From positions 1,116,001-1,180,000 of the forward strand of contig CP121470.1 of the NCBI GenBank assembly GCA_030919125.1: a stretch of 64,000 nt of DNA, written 5' to 3'. Of this stretch, positions 8,600-17,349 are shown piece by piece. A model generated the notes under the pieces. That model did no database searches and was not told where the DNA came from. It saw nothing but the letters and a program-made list of their open reading frames with translations. Every line of letters begins with the position of its first letter. Position 1 is the first letter of the stretch. The position numbers were made by a program, and so were the translations under genes. The stretch is from Methanoregula sp. SKADARSKE-2. GTDB taxonomy: Archaea; Halobacteriota; Methanomicrobia; Methanomicrobiales; Methanospirillaceae.

Positions 8600-10008
8600 T
8601 CACCTTTTCCGAACAATATTTTCGGTATACGATCCAGGATGTCGGAAGCGAGCATCCCCCCACCCCGCTCAGCCGCGATCGCCTCGCCGGCCTTTCCGTT
8701 CACGTAGGCAGCTATGCATGCCGCCTCAAAGGAGGGCAGCTGGCAGAGGAGAGCTCCGCAGATCCCGGCAAGGAGATCGCCGGTCCCCCCGACCGTCATC
8801 GCAGGGTGGCCGGTCCTGTTGAACCGGACACGGTCCCCGTCAGTGATCACATCGATGTGCCCCTTTAAAAGTACCGTGCCTCTGATGCCGGCAGCTTTTG
8901 CAGCCCGCCCTCTCCCGACCGTGTCGTCGGGAGGGTTCATCCCCGTGATTCGCGCAAATTCCCCGGCATGGGGTGTATAGATCGTCTCATCCTTTCCTGA
9001 GGGTAGGGGGAGGTGGAGGGCATCCGCGTCGAAGACTGCCTTCCGGCAATACGGGGCAACCTCCAGGACCACCTCGTGGCTCCCGGTCCCAAGCCCGTTC
9101 CCGCAGACCACCACATCAGCACGCCCGGCAAGGGTGATGAGACATTCGAGATGCTCCATTCCGATCCGCTTCCCATCGAGCCGTTCGTAGATGAGGTCCG
9201 GGACAGGTTCGAAGACCGGCGACGCTATCCGCACAATATCCGCCCCTGCACGCAGCGCACCAAGACCGGCAAGGTAAGGCGCCCCCTGGTACGGCCCGCC
9301 CCCGATGACAAGAACTTCGCCCCCGACACCCTTGTGGGCTTTTTTTTTCCGTGCCGGAAGAAGCGTCAGCTCACCCGGTCCCGTAAAACACTCCGCTTCT
9401 GCGGGGATGCCGATCTCGATGACGGTCGTAGATCCCGGATCGTTTCCAGCCTTGGTCCGATGGAAAGCGGCGATCCGATCGGCACGCATTGCCGGGGTCG
9501 GGAGATCGGCAGCGAGGATCTTTGCGCGGGATGCATTCGCCATCGCCACGCAGGTTTTGAGCGGCTCGGTGAGGTTCCCCGATGCACCGATTCCAAGGAG
9601 GGCATCAATGATGAGATCCGCTTTTTCAAAGACAGGGCGGAGCGCTTCGAGATCGTCCCGGCACGCAAACGGGTGGAGCGAGACCCGGCAGTGACCGAGC
9701 GCGGCGAGCTGGTGCCCGCATGAAGGCGTTCTCTCCCCCAGGTCAAGATAGCAGAGATCGGTCTCTGCACGGTGCTGGAGGTGCCGGGCTGCGACCATCC
9801 CGTCCCCACCGTTGTTCCCCTTCCCGGAGAGGACGAGAACCCGGCCCGGGTTCATGGAAAGGGCACTCTCCGCAAGGGCATGCCCGGCGCTTTCCATCAG
9901 CTGGAGCTCCGTAACGCCAAGAGCGATCGCGTTTGCATCCACCACCCGCATCCTGGCGGCTGATATTATTCCCGTTTCAGAGAACCCGTCGGTCTGGTCA
10001 GGTCGCAT
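8596..10008 (-). CDS. nnr: bifunctional NAD(P)HX epimerase/dehydratase
   Basis: Residues 1-200 form the YjeF-N epimerase domain (LMESAG near 40, [20 protein letters not shown] near 60). Residues 215-470 form the ribokinase-like ADP/ATP-dependent dehydratase ([42 protein letters not shown]). Together they repair hydrated NAD(P)H. The frame stays open further upstream, but that part mirrors recJ on the other strand; I chose ATG 10008 because the family starts near the [10 protein letters not shown] segment. ATG 10020 or ATG 9951 are alternatives. A TATA-like AT-rich tract lies near 10045. Confidence 0.9.
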   Translation of the reverse strand: MRPDQTDGFSETGIISAARMRVVDANAIALGVTELQLMESAGHALAESALSMNPGRVLVLSGKGNNGGDGMVAARHLQHRAETDLCYLDLGERTPSCGHQLAALGHCRVSLHPFACRDDLEALRPVFEKADLIIDALLGIGASGNLTEPLKTCVAMANASRAKILAADLPTPAMRADRIAAFHRTKAGNDPGSTTVIEIGIPAEAECFTGPGELTLLPARKKKAHKGVGGEVLVIGGGPYQGAPYLAGLGALRAGADIVRIASPVFEPVPDLIYERLDGKRIGMEHLECLITLAGRADVVVCGNGLGTGSHEVVLEVAPYCRKAVFDADALHLPLPSGKDETIYTPHAGEFARITGMNPPDDTVGRGRAAKAAGIRGTVLLKGHIDVITDGDRVRFNRTGHPAMTVGGTGDLLAGICGALLCQLPSFEAACIAAYVNGKAGEAIAAERGGGMLASDILDRIPKILFGKGE

Positions 10009-10053
10009 GAGTGAGCACATTTCATCTGTATGAACATTCCTAAATAATAGGCA

Positions 10054-11454
10054 ATGGGTTTTTCCGATGATGTCGATGCTGCCGCGGAGCAGATCCGGGC
10101 GGCTGAAGAGATAACCATCATCTCCCACATAGATGCTGATGGCATCTCCTGCGAGGCTATCCTCTCGCAGGCGATATCCCGGCAGGAGATCAAGGTCAAA
10201 TCTGTTTTTGTCCGGCAGCTTGAGCCTCTCACGATGCCGCAGGTCCCATCCGATTCTTCCCTCAAGGTCTTCATGGATCTCGGGGCCGGGCAACAGAACC
10301 TCTTCGAGGAGCACTGCCTCACCGAGAGGGAGGTCTTAATCATCGACCACCACGTCAGCCAGCAGGTAAAACGGCAGTATACGCAGGTCAACTGCCTGCC
10401 CTACGGGATCGACCGGATGAGTGCTGCCGGTGTCGCCTACCTTGTCGCAAAACGGATGGACAGCGCGAACACCGATCTTGCGAAGCTTGCGATTATCGGT
10501 AATGTCGGCGATATGATGGCCCGGGAGAAATGCGGTCTTGTAGGCATGGTCCGCACCACTATTGTTGAAGATGGCATTGCGCACGGGAATGTCGAGGTCA
10601 GGAAGCGCGACCTGAACTGCTACGGCACCGCGACCCGCCCGCTTCACCTGTCGCTCGCATACAACGACGACCCGTTTGTCAAGGGGATCAGCAACAATCC
10701 TGAAGGTGCACGCCAGTTCCTCAAACGGCTCGGGATCCGGCAGCAGACCGAGAAGGGGCGCTGGTACGTCTGGGAGGAGATCTCCCTGGAAGAGAAACGG
10801 ACGATCATCTCCGCGCTTGCCGAACAACTCATCGCAAACGGTGAGAAGACCGACCGGCTCTTTGCCGAGAGCTATGCGTTTCCCGATGAGCAGCCCCGAA
10901 CCCCCCTCCGTAATGCCCAGGAATACGCAACCCTGCTCAATGCCTGCGGCCGGTGGTCGAAACCGCAGGTCGGCGGCGCGATCCTCCGGGGCGATCGCGG
11001 GACGGCGTACCGGGACGCGGAGCACATGCTCAACAACCACCGGGCCATTATCCGGAACCTCCTCCAGTTCATTCTCGATACCGGAGTGAAGGAACTGGAG
11101 AACCTCCAGTGGCTCCATGTGGGGGGGCGCTACCCGGATACGATCGTGGGTATCGGGGCAGGCATGGCTCTCTCGAAACTGAACAACAAAAAACCCATCC
11201 TGATCATGTGTGAGGTGCCGGAGGACACCGGTCTCACAAAAGTCTCGATGCGGACAACCGAGCGGGTCGTTGAGCGGGGCATCGATCTCCAGCAGGCGCT
11301 CAGCGATGCCTCGGCAGAGTACGGTGGCGGTGGCGGCGGGCATAAGATCGCGGCGGGCGCGTATATCCCCAAAATAGCAGAAGAGGAGTTTGTGATTCGT
11401 GTCAACAGGATACTCGGAGAACAGTTCGATAAGGCGTGTCCAGCTCATCGCTGA
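10054..11454 (+). CDS. archaeal RecJ-like DHH nuclease (GAN/RecJ family)
   Basis: A 466-residue DHH/DHHA1 phosphoesterase. Motifs: SHIDADGISCEAI near residue 28, FMDLGAG near 75, LIIDHHVS near 95, a central region with NVGDMMAREKCG, and a C-terminal DHHA1 RNA/DNA-binding part with YGGGGGGHKIAAGA near 437. Archaeal members degrade single-stranded nucleic acid 5'-3' and associate with GINS at replication forks; whether this is GAN or a related RecJ paralogue cannot be told. It is divergent from nnr over a 45-bp gap and overlaps the next gene by 56 bp. Confidence 0.88.
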   Translation: MGFSDDVDAAAEQIRAAEEITIISHIDADGISCEAILSQAISRQEIKVKSVFVRQLEPLTMPQVPSDSSLKVFMDLGAGQQNLFEEHCLTEREVLIIDHHVSQQVKRQYTQVNCLPYGIDRMSAAGVAYLVAKRMDSANTDLAKLAIIGNVGDMMAREKCGLVGMVRTTIVEDGIAHGNVEVRKRDLNCYGTATRPLHLSLAYNDDPFVKGISNNPEGARQFLKRLGIRQQTEKGRWYVWEEISLEEKRTIISALAEQLIANGEKTDRLFAESYAFPDEQPRTPLRNAQEYATLLNACGRWSKPQVGGAILRGDRGTAYRDAEHMLNNHRAIIRNLLQFILDTGVKELENLQWLHVGGRYPDTIVGIGAGMALSKLNNKKPILIMCEVPEDTGLTKVSMRTTERVVERGIDLQQALSDASAEYGGGGGGHKIAAGAYIPKIAEEEFVIRVNRILGEQFDKACPAHR

Positions 11455-11953
11455 TTACCAGTTCGGTGGAGCGGTCGGGACCGGGCTTTTTCCAGAAGAG
11501 TGCGGGTTCATCTATTCGACTACGGGACGCATCCGGCAGGTTCTGCTGGGAGGGGGCCGGCTCGCAACCGTCCGTGCATCAGATGGCAGGCTGACGCTTG
11601 GCATTGAAGGAGCAAAGCGCCTCCAGGCGCTCCTTCCGGCACCCGGGTACCGGGTTGTTATCCGGGAGGATGTTGCCGGGTTCGTGGCACAGGGGAAGAA
11701 TGCGTTTGCAAAACACGTTGTCGGCGCAGATCCCGTTATCCGCGCGGGCGATGACGTCCTGGTAGTCGCCGGGGAAGATCGGCTTATCGCCTGCGGAGCA
11801 GCGGTCGTTTCCGGTGCGGAGATGCTGACATTTAATTACGGAGTAGCGGTAAAAGTACGGCAGGGTAGTGAGAAAGATGCTTCCGGGAAATATCAATCCA
11901 CGCCAGATGAAGGCGATGATGAAGAAACTCGGCATGAATGTCGAGCAGATTGA
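11399..11953 (+). CDS. PUA-domain RNA-binding protein
   Basis: A 184-residue protein whose C-terminal part (residues 95-165) matches a PUA domain: NAFAKHVVGADPVIRAGDDVLVV, then RLIACGAAVVSG, then FNYGVAVKVR. PUA domains bind RNA in tRNA/rRNA-modifying enzymes; no catalytic domain is present. The start is GTG 11399 with GAGGAG 9 bp upstream, so it overlaps the recJ 3' end. It also overlaps the NAC gene by 77 bp. In archaea this small protein commonly precedes NAC, which suggests a ribosome-linked task. Confidence 0.82.
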   Translation: MSTGYSENSSIRRVQLIADYQFGGAVGTGLFPEECGFIYSTTGRIRQVLLGGGRLATVRASDGRLTLGIEGAKRLQALLPAPGYRVVIREDVAGFVAQGKNAFAKHVVGADPVIRAGDDVLVVAGEDRLIACGAAVVSGAEMLTFNYGVAVKVRQGSEKDASGKYQSTPDEGDDEETRHECRAD

Positions 11954-12215
11954 GGATGTCCAGTGTATTGTCATAAAGACGCCGAAGGGGAACTGGATCT
12001 TTGACTCGGCCGAGGTCTCTGCGATGACCATGCAGGGAGCGACCACGTACCAGGTTGCCGGGACACCGAGGTTCGAGCCGGCCGCTGTCGAGATCCCAAA
12101 GGAAGACATTACCATGGTTGCATCCCAGGCAAATGTCACTGAGGAGAGAGCAAAAGCAGCCCTCATCGCGACGAACGGCGACATCGCAGAAGCGATCCTG
12201 CAGCTCGCCCGATGA
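11877..12215 (+). CDS. nac: nascent polypeptide-associated complex protein (alpha-NAC homologue)
   Basis: A 112-residue protein starting MLPGNINPRQMKAMMKKLGM. The NAC beta-barrel segment (IEDVQCIVIKTPKGNWIF) is followed by a C-terminal UBA domain (ANVTEERAKAALIATNGDIAEAILQL). Archaeal NAC is a homodimer at the ribosomal exit. A GTG at 11868 would add three residues; the ATG matches family starts. Its TGA overlaps the ATG of trmI. Confidence 0.93.
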   Translation: MLPGNINPRQMKAMMKKLGMNVEQIEDVQCIVIKTPKGNWIFDSAEVSAMTMQGATTYQVAGTPRFEPAAVEIPKEDITMVASQANVTEERAKAALIATNGDIAEAILQLAR

Positions 12216-12937
12216 TCGGACCGGGCGATCGCCTTCTTCTTGTTGGGGAGGGACGGGAATTTTTTGTAAAAGCCGGACCGGGCAGACTCTCGACAGATAA
12301 GGGACAGCTGGAACTTGGATCCCTGGTCGGCCTTTCCGGGGGCGACATTGTCGAGACCCACAATGGTTCAAAGTTTATGGTCAGGATCCCCCGGCCCACC
12401 GATTTCTTCACGTACGGCAAGCGATCGGGTGCGCCGATGCTCCCAAAGGACATCGGCCTTGTCATTGCCTATACCGGCATGAACCACAAGGACGAGGTAC
12501 TTGATGCCGGGACCGGCAGCGGGATCGCAGCAATCTATTTCGGCGGGGTTGCAAAGTCTGTAAAAACCTATGAGCTGAGGCCTGAGTTCTTGACGCTTGC
12601 GAAGAAGAACATCGCCGACGCGAAACTCGCAAACGTCGAAGCGATAGCCGCGGATTTCCTTGCCGCAGAGGGACTCTACGATGTCATCCACCTCGACCTC
12701 CAGATCCAGCCGGAGCACGTAAAACACGCGTACTCGCTCCTGCGATCGGGCGGGTATCTCGCGGTCTACACACCATTCCTCGAACAGATGGCAATCGTTC
12801 TCGATGCTGCGGAAGGACGCTTTCCCGAGATCCACACCCACGAGCTGATCGAGCGGGAGATGACCCGTTCCAAAAGGGGAACCCGGCCTTCAACCAGCGT
12901 CTGTCACTCGGGTTACGTGACGATTGCGAGAAGATAG
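12212..12937 (+). CDS. trmI: tRNA (adenine-N1)-methyltransferase TrmI (A57/A58)
   Basis: A 241-residue class I SAM methyltransferase. It has an N-terminal beta domain (residues 1-60), the TrmI segment RPTDFFTYGKRSGAPMLPKD, then the SAM motif VLDAGTGSGIAAIYF near 95 and DVIHLDLQ near 155. Archaeal TrmI methylates A57 and A58 in the T-loop. Start ATG overlaps the nac stop (ATGA), so translation is coupled. Together with Pus10 and TrmY at 37-39 kb it covers T-loop modification. Confidence 0.92.
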   Translation: MIGPGDRLLLVGEGREFFVKAGPGRLSTDKGQLELGSLVGLSGGDIVETHNGSKFMVRIPRPTDFFTYGKRSGAPMLPKDIGLVIAYTGMNHKDEVLDAGTGSGIAAIYFGGVAKSVKTYELRPEFLTLAKKNIADAKLANVEAIAADFLAAEGLYDVIHLDLQIQPEHVKHAYSLLRSGGYLAVYTPFLEQMAIVLDAAEGRFPEIHTHELIEREMTRSKRGTRPSTSVCHSGYVTIARR

Positions 12938-12965
12938 ATCCCAGCTCTCTCCGTTATACCTTATT

Positions 12966-13459
12966 TTACGAATGTTCCCAATCCAAATTCCCTTTAAAAA
13001 ATTGTGACACCTCCCCGAATGCATCGATCTTCCATCCGGTATTAGGCATGGTAAGAGGAATCTCGTACCTCCCCAAAAAGGTGCGGGTGTTCCGGTTGGG
13101 AAGGGAAGGGCGTGCAAGATCGTAGCAGGCAACATCAACAACCTTGCCAACCGTGAAATTTCCGATAGGTGATGGATTGCCTTGAGAGGCCGGAGGTCCT
13201 TTGTCCCCCGGTTACCATGCCGTTTCAGCCGGGGTCTCGGCGGGCGCACCCCCGTTAAGCGAACTCATCTCGGAGAGGACCTGATCGGCAAAGCAGTCCC
13301 GGACTGCTCCCCAGTAACGTTTATGGTAGTGACAAAGGGCGTCGTCACCGCCTCGATGATCCGTTCCCGCTCGCTCATGAGGCTATGATGCATGTCTATA
13401 ATGATCTCTCCGCAGGCTTCCGGTTTGAGAAAACATCCCCAAAAAAACTTCTGGTTCAC
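12966..13459 (-). pseudogene. decayed unidentified gene (frameshift plus in-frame TAA)
   Basis: On the minus strand, GTG 13459 opens a reading frame (MNQKFFWGCF, then IIIDMHHSLMSERERIIEAV) that appears to continue, after a shift near 13340, as HYHKRYWGAVRDCFADQVLS and on to a TAA at 13212-13214. The same frame continues past that stop with clearly protein-like sequence (NFTVGKVVDVACYDLARP; RNTRTFLGRYEIPL; NTGWKIDAFGEVSQFFKG) to a TAA at 12966. I do not recognise the family. Codon use resembles neighbours. A strong TATA-like box precedes it, so the promoter may still be intact. Confidence 0.5.
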
Positions 13460-13482
13460 GGGAATGAAGTTCCTGCAAACCC

Positions 13483-13494
13483 AATATTATATAC
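13483..13494 (-). promoter_or_regulatory. TATA-like box
   Basis: The minus strand reads GTATATAATATT. Its centre is about 28 bp upstream of the GTG at 13459, the right spacing for a leaderless transcript of the decayed gene. Confidence 0.45.
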
Positions 13495-13713
13495 GGCGTC
13501 GATTCTCCACTTGTGGGATCGAGAGAGCGCGGCCAGACAGAATTCCGGCTGATCGAGTACAGGAAATACTGGAAATCCCAGCAAAGGACTTGGAGGTGAG
13601 GAGGCGGATCCTTTCCGGTTCAGGTTCGAGGAGTCCGGAGATCTGTTCTTTTAAAAACAACGAGTCAACCCGTTGCTGCAGATAAAAGGAGAGAGCCTAA
13701 AAAGGGAGAGGAA

Positions 13714-15147
13714 TTACCCTTCCACAATCTCGTGCCCGTTCTTGTCCCCGCGTCCGATCCCCTTGTAGACGAACCCCTGCGCGATAAACAGGTCAGGGTC
13801 TGCCATGTTCCGGCCATCGATGATAATCGGGTGTTCTCTACCGGATAATCTCCGGATCCGGGCGGGATCAAGGTTCCGGTATTGCTGGTGGCCGGCAAAG
13901 ATGATGACAGCATCGGTATCTTTCACCGACGTTTCGATATCGGCGCTAATCTGGAGACCTGAATAATCGCAGACATACGCATCGTGCACGGCAACCTGAC
14001 ACCCTTGAGCAAGCAACAGGTCCCGGAACGGTTCCGACGGCGTGTTGCGGGTATCGTCGGAGTTTGAGAGAAATGCCCAGCCGAGGATTGCGATCTTCGC
14101 CCCGCGGGGGGAGAGACCGATACGTCTCATCGCGTCCATCGTGAGCCGGAACATATGCTTCGGCATGAAGTCGTTGATGTGCCGGGCCAGAACGTAAAGC
14201 GAGGGTTCGTTCTCCGGGTAATCGAGTCTCTCCTTCCCGAGAACCTGTACACCCCGCTCGAGATGGTAGGTGTCCTTGGTCAGGCAGTGTCCGCCGACAC
14301 CTGCACCCGGCCAGAGCAGCGCCCGGGTGATCCCCTCGCCCTTGAGGCTGTCGATCCCGGTCCGGACGTCGTACACATTGATCCCCATCGCTTCGCAGTA
14401 GAGCGCAAGCTCATTGATCGCTGCAATCTGGAGATCGCGGAAGGTATTCTCCGCAGTCTTCGTCACCTCAGCAGCGGTAGCCGACATGGGGATGACTTTT
14501 CCGAATGTGAGCACGGGGGAGTAGAGTTCAGTTGCCCGCTCTGTGCTGGGCCCGTCGATTCCTCCCACTATCCGGTCGTGTTCCCTTATGTTCCGGAGGA
14601 GCCGGCCAACCATAACCCGTTCCGGGGCATGGGCGAGGGCAAAGTCGATCCCTGCTTTCAGGCCGGAATCTGTTTCGAGGATAGCACGGGCCATGCCGGT
14701 CGTTGTGCCGGGGGTAATCGTTGATTCAAGCACGACAAGAGTCCCGGGTCTCATATGCTTTCCGACCTGGTGAAGACCTTCCTGCAACGCGGAAAAATCC
14801 GGGAGGAGATCTTCTTTCGAGAGGAAGGGGGTCTGGATAGAGAGCGTAACCGCATCGACCTCCGCGATCTTCGAGAAATCCGGGGTGCATTCGAATTTCT
14901 TTTCGGCTACAACCCTCTTCAGCAGTTCTTCAAGACCCGGTTCTTCCCCTTTGAGCGGGCACTCCCCCCGGTTCAGCATCGCGATCTTGTAGCCGGACGA
15001 TGAGGAGTCACGCTGGAACCCGTATACCTGATCAAAAACGAGGGAGTCTGCAAAGAGTGCCGCTGCAGGGATACCGACATATCCCATCCCGATCACCCCG
15101 ATCTTCTTTATCGGCCCGCGTCTGGCGATAAGTTCTCCAAGCGTCAT
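13714..15147 (-). CDS. UDP-GlcNAc/ManNAc-type nucleotide sugar 6-dehydrogenase (WbpA/WecC family)
   Basis: A 477-residue UDP-glucose/GDP-mannose dehydrogenase family enzyme. The Rossmann motif IGVIGMGYVGIPAAALF lies near residue 16, LESTITPGTT near 150, the conserved TKTAENTFRDLQIAAINEL near 225 and the catalytic-cysteine motif GVGGHCLTKD near 280. It oxidises C6 of a UDP-N-acetylhexosamine to the uronic acid. I start at ATG 15147 (MTLGELIARRG) because upstream sequence belongs to the preceding gene. It is last of three same-strand genes with an oxidoreductase and an aminotransferase, the WbpA-B-E pattern. Confidence 0.88.
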   Translation of the reverse strand: MTLGELIARRGPIKKIGVIGMGYVGIPAAALFADSLVFDQVYGFQRDSSSSGYKIAMLNRGECPLKGEEPGLEELLKRVVAEKKFECTPDFSKIAEVDAVTLSIQTPFLSKEDLLPDFSALQEGLHQVGKHMRPGTLVVLESTITPGTTTGMARAILETDSGLKAGIDFALAHAPERVMVGRLLRNIREHDRIVGGIDGPSTERATELYSPVLTFGKVIPMSATAAEVTKTAENTFRDLQIAAINELALYCEAMGINVYDVRTGIDSLKGEGITRALLWPGAGVGGHCLTKDTYHLERGVQVLGKERLDYPENEPSLYVLARHINDFMPKHMFRLTMDAMRRIGLSPRGAKIAILGWAFLSNSDDTRNTPSEPFRDLLLAQGCQVAVHDAYVCDYSGLQISADIETSVKDTDAVIIFAGHQQYRNLDPARIRRLSGREHPIIIDGRNMADPDLFIAQGFVYKGIGRGDKNGHEIVEG

Positions 15148-15158
15148 GGGTCCACCAT

Positions 15159-16070
15159 TCAAGAGAGACCCGCCATGATCTCTTCGCAGATACGCAGGTT
15201 CTGGATCGCCTGGTCCGGGGTAATCGGGAACGGGCGGTTGTTCGCAACGCAATCGATGAAGGTACTGAGCTCACGCTTCAGCGGTTCGAGCTTGTTTACC
15301 ATTACCTTCTCGATGATGTTTTCCTGCACGTAGCGCTCGTCCTCGACCTGGTATCGTCCCGGCTTCCGGTAGATCGTCACTTCCTGGGTCATGAAGTCCC
15401 CCTCGATCGTAAAATCCTCTCCCTCGACGTACACGAGCCGGATCTTCTTGGACGATTTCCTGCTCGCCGAGAGGGCAATCGGCACCTTCCCGCTCCGCAT
15501 CAGCACGCTGCAGATGTCGGCGCTTCCCGAGCTCCGGATATCCTGCGGATTTTCAAAAAACGTAGTCAGCAGGATGTCGATGTCATGGATCATCAGGTCT
15601 TCGACAACCGTGCTTCCGGTAACCCTTGCCGATGTGGGGTTGTGCCGCTTCATCTCAACATACAGGGGTTTGTCAACAATTTTTTTGAGCTCCTCTACGA
15701 TCGGGTTGAACCGCTCGATGTGCCCGACCCCGATTGTTATCCCTTTCGGGGCGCTCTTCATCAGCTGGAGAGCTTCCTGAGAGGTGGCGCAGATCGGTTT
15801 TTCGATCAGGACCGAGGTCCCGCTCGCAAAGACTCTTCCGACAACATCCGCATGGAACTGCGTCGGGACGCAAACGCTCACCGCATCGGAGTTTTCCAGG
15901 AGTTCGGCTATCGTTTCATACGCAGTCGCACCGTGGCGCTTCGCTATCGCCTGAGCAGCTACGGTGTTGACATCATAGATGCCAAGGGAGGTCACGCTCT
16001 TTAACTCGGAATAGACCCGGACATGGTTCCTTCCCATTGCTCCGATGCCGATGACACCGACACGCATCAT
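15159..16070 (-). CDS. Gfo/Idh/MocA-family oxidoreductase (WbpB-like)
   Basis: A 303-residue NAD-dependent enzyme. The N-terminal Rossmann motif VGVIGIGAMGRNHVRVY is followed by AVSVCVPTQFHADVV and the family motif VLIEKPICAT near residue 93; the C-terminal domain has VEDLMIHDIDILL near 165. In the amino-uronic pathway WbpB oxidises the C3 hydroxyl of UDP-GlcNAcA ahead of transamination. Its stop lies 11 bp before the dehydrogenase start and its start overlaps the aminotransferase stop by 4 bp, so the three form an operon. Exact substrate is inferred from context. Confidence 0.82.
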   Translation of the reverse strand: MMRVGVIGIGAMGRNHVRVYSELKSVTSLGIYDVNTVAAQAIAKRHGATAYETIAELLENSDAVSVCVPTQFHADVVGRVFASGTSVLIEKPICATSQEALQLMKSAPKGITIGVGHIERFNPIVEELKKIVDKPLYVEMKRHNPTSARVTGSTVVEDLMIHDIDILLTTFFENPQDIRSSGSADICSVLMRSGKVPIALSASRKSSKKIRLVYVEGEDFTIEGDFMTQEVTIYRKPGRYQVEDERYVQENIIEKVMVNKLEPLKRELSTFIDCVANNRPFPITPDQAIQNLRICEEIMAGLS

Positions 16071-17161
16071 TTCACCTTGTTGATGGTCTCGCAGATATAT
16101 GCCAGTTCCTTGCTGTCGAGGAGGGGGTGGACCGGCAGGCTGAGCACCGATGATGAGAGGGCGGTCGCGTTCGGGCAGGGATCAGGATCGTTTGCGAGCG
16201 CGTACACCGGCTGGCGCTGGATCGGGATCGGATAGTGGATCGCAGATCCGATACCTTTTGCTTTCAGGTATTCGATGAAGTCCGCTCGTGAGAGGGGGAA
16301 CTCTTCGGTGAGGCGGACGACGTACTGGTGGTATACGTGATTGACGCCCTCTGAAACCCTGGGGATCTCCAGTCCTCTGACCTTCAGGTTTGCATCATAG
16401 AATGCCGCATTCTTCCGGCGCCGCAGGTTGAACTTCTCCAGTTTCTTTAACTGGACGAGCCCGATGGCTGCTGCCATATCGGTCATCCGGTAGTTGTATC
16501 CGATCCGGGTGTGGAGGTACTTCTCGCTCTGCCCGTGATTGGTGATAAGCCGGAGGCGTTCGTTGTATGCCTTCTCGCTCGTGGTTACCATGCCACCTTC
16601 GCCGGTGATCATATTCTTGGTCGCATAGAAGGAGAAACAACCAAAGTGGCCGAATCCGCCGACACGCTGCCCCTTGTACTGGGCCCCGTGAGCCTGGGCT
16701 GCGTCCTCGATAAGCTTCAGGTTGTGAGCCTCGCAGATCTTCCGGACAGCCTCAACATCAAACGGCTGGCCGAAGAGGTGAACGCCGATAACCGCTTTTG
16801 TCTTCGGGGTTACCCGCTCCTCCATCTGTTGGGGGTGGATGTTGAAGCTCGTCGGATCGACATCGACAAACACCGGGCGGGCGCCGCAGATGGAGACTGC
16901 CGATGCGGTTGCGATGAAGGAGAAGGCCGGTACCAGGACTTCGTCGCCATATCCGATATCTGCTGCAAGAAGCGCTGCGTGGAGTGCGGCAGTGCCATTA
17001 TTGATGGCGACCGCGTGCGTGGTCCCGCAGTAATCGGCAAATCTCCTCTCAAAATCTACGACTTTTTCCCCGGATGCAAGCATACCGGATTCAAGAACCT
17101 CGGTGACTGCCGCTATCTCATCCTGGCCAAGCGCGGGTCGCGCAACGGGAATATGGTCCAC
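16067..17161 (-). CDS. DegT/DnrJ/EryC1-family sugar aminotransferase (WbpE-like)
   Basis: A 364-residue PLP enzyme: IPVARPALGQDEIAAV at the start, SGMLASG, NNGTAALHAALLAADIG, the PLP-site LIEDAAQAHGA and the lysine segment FSFYATKNMITGEGGM near residue 180. It transfers an amino group to a keto-sugar nucleotide; with its neighbours the likely product is a UDP-3-amino uronic acid. I chose GTG 17161, preceded at 6 bp by GGGGAG, over an upstream in-frame ATG at 17227. It is first gene of the cassette. No acetyltransferase or glycosyltransferase follows it here. Confidence 0.87.
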   Translation of the reverse strand: MDHIPVARPALGQDEIAAVTEVLESGMLASGEKVVDFERRFADYCGTTHAVAINNGTAALHAALLAADIGYGDEVLVPAFSFIATASAVSICGARPVFVDVDPTSFNIHPQQMEERVTPKTKAVIGVHLFGQPFDVEAVRKICEAHNLKLIEDAAQAHGAQYKGQRVGGFGHFGCFSFYATKNMITGEGGMVTTSEKAYNERLRLITNHGQSEKYLHTRIGYNYRMTDMAAAIGLVQLKKLEKFNLRRRKNAAFYDANLKVRGLEIPRVSEGVNHVYHQYVVRLTEEFPLSRADFIEYLKAKGIGSAIHYPIPIQRQPVYALANDPDPCPNATALSSSVLSLPVHPLLDSKELAYICETINKVK

Positions 17162-17349
17162 TCGTTCTCCCCTTTTGTAAAGCCTGATAATACGGGTAAA
17201 ACGTTCGTACCGATCTGATAATATCATTCCTGTAGTTGCTTCCGGAGTCCCGAAAAAACCAGTACCTGCCGGATCGTGAACAGGTGCGTTTGAAAGATAG
17301 GTAGTTAGTCAAGTACTTCCAATGGATAGTAACACCGGGAGGGGTGGGA

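Noticed and set aside
10009..10314. N-terminal extension of the NAD(P)HX-repair gene.
   Set aside because: It mirrors the recJ 5' region and has no homology to the YjeF N-domain; the start was moved to 10008.
13495..13713. A plus-strand frame reading EFRLIEYRKYWKSQQRTWR.
   Set aside because: Protein-like for about 20 residues only and quickly closed by stops; too short to support a feature.
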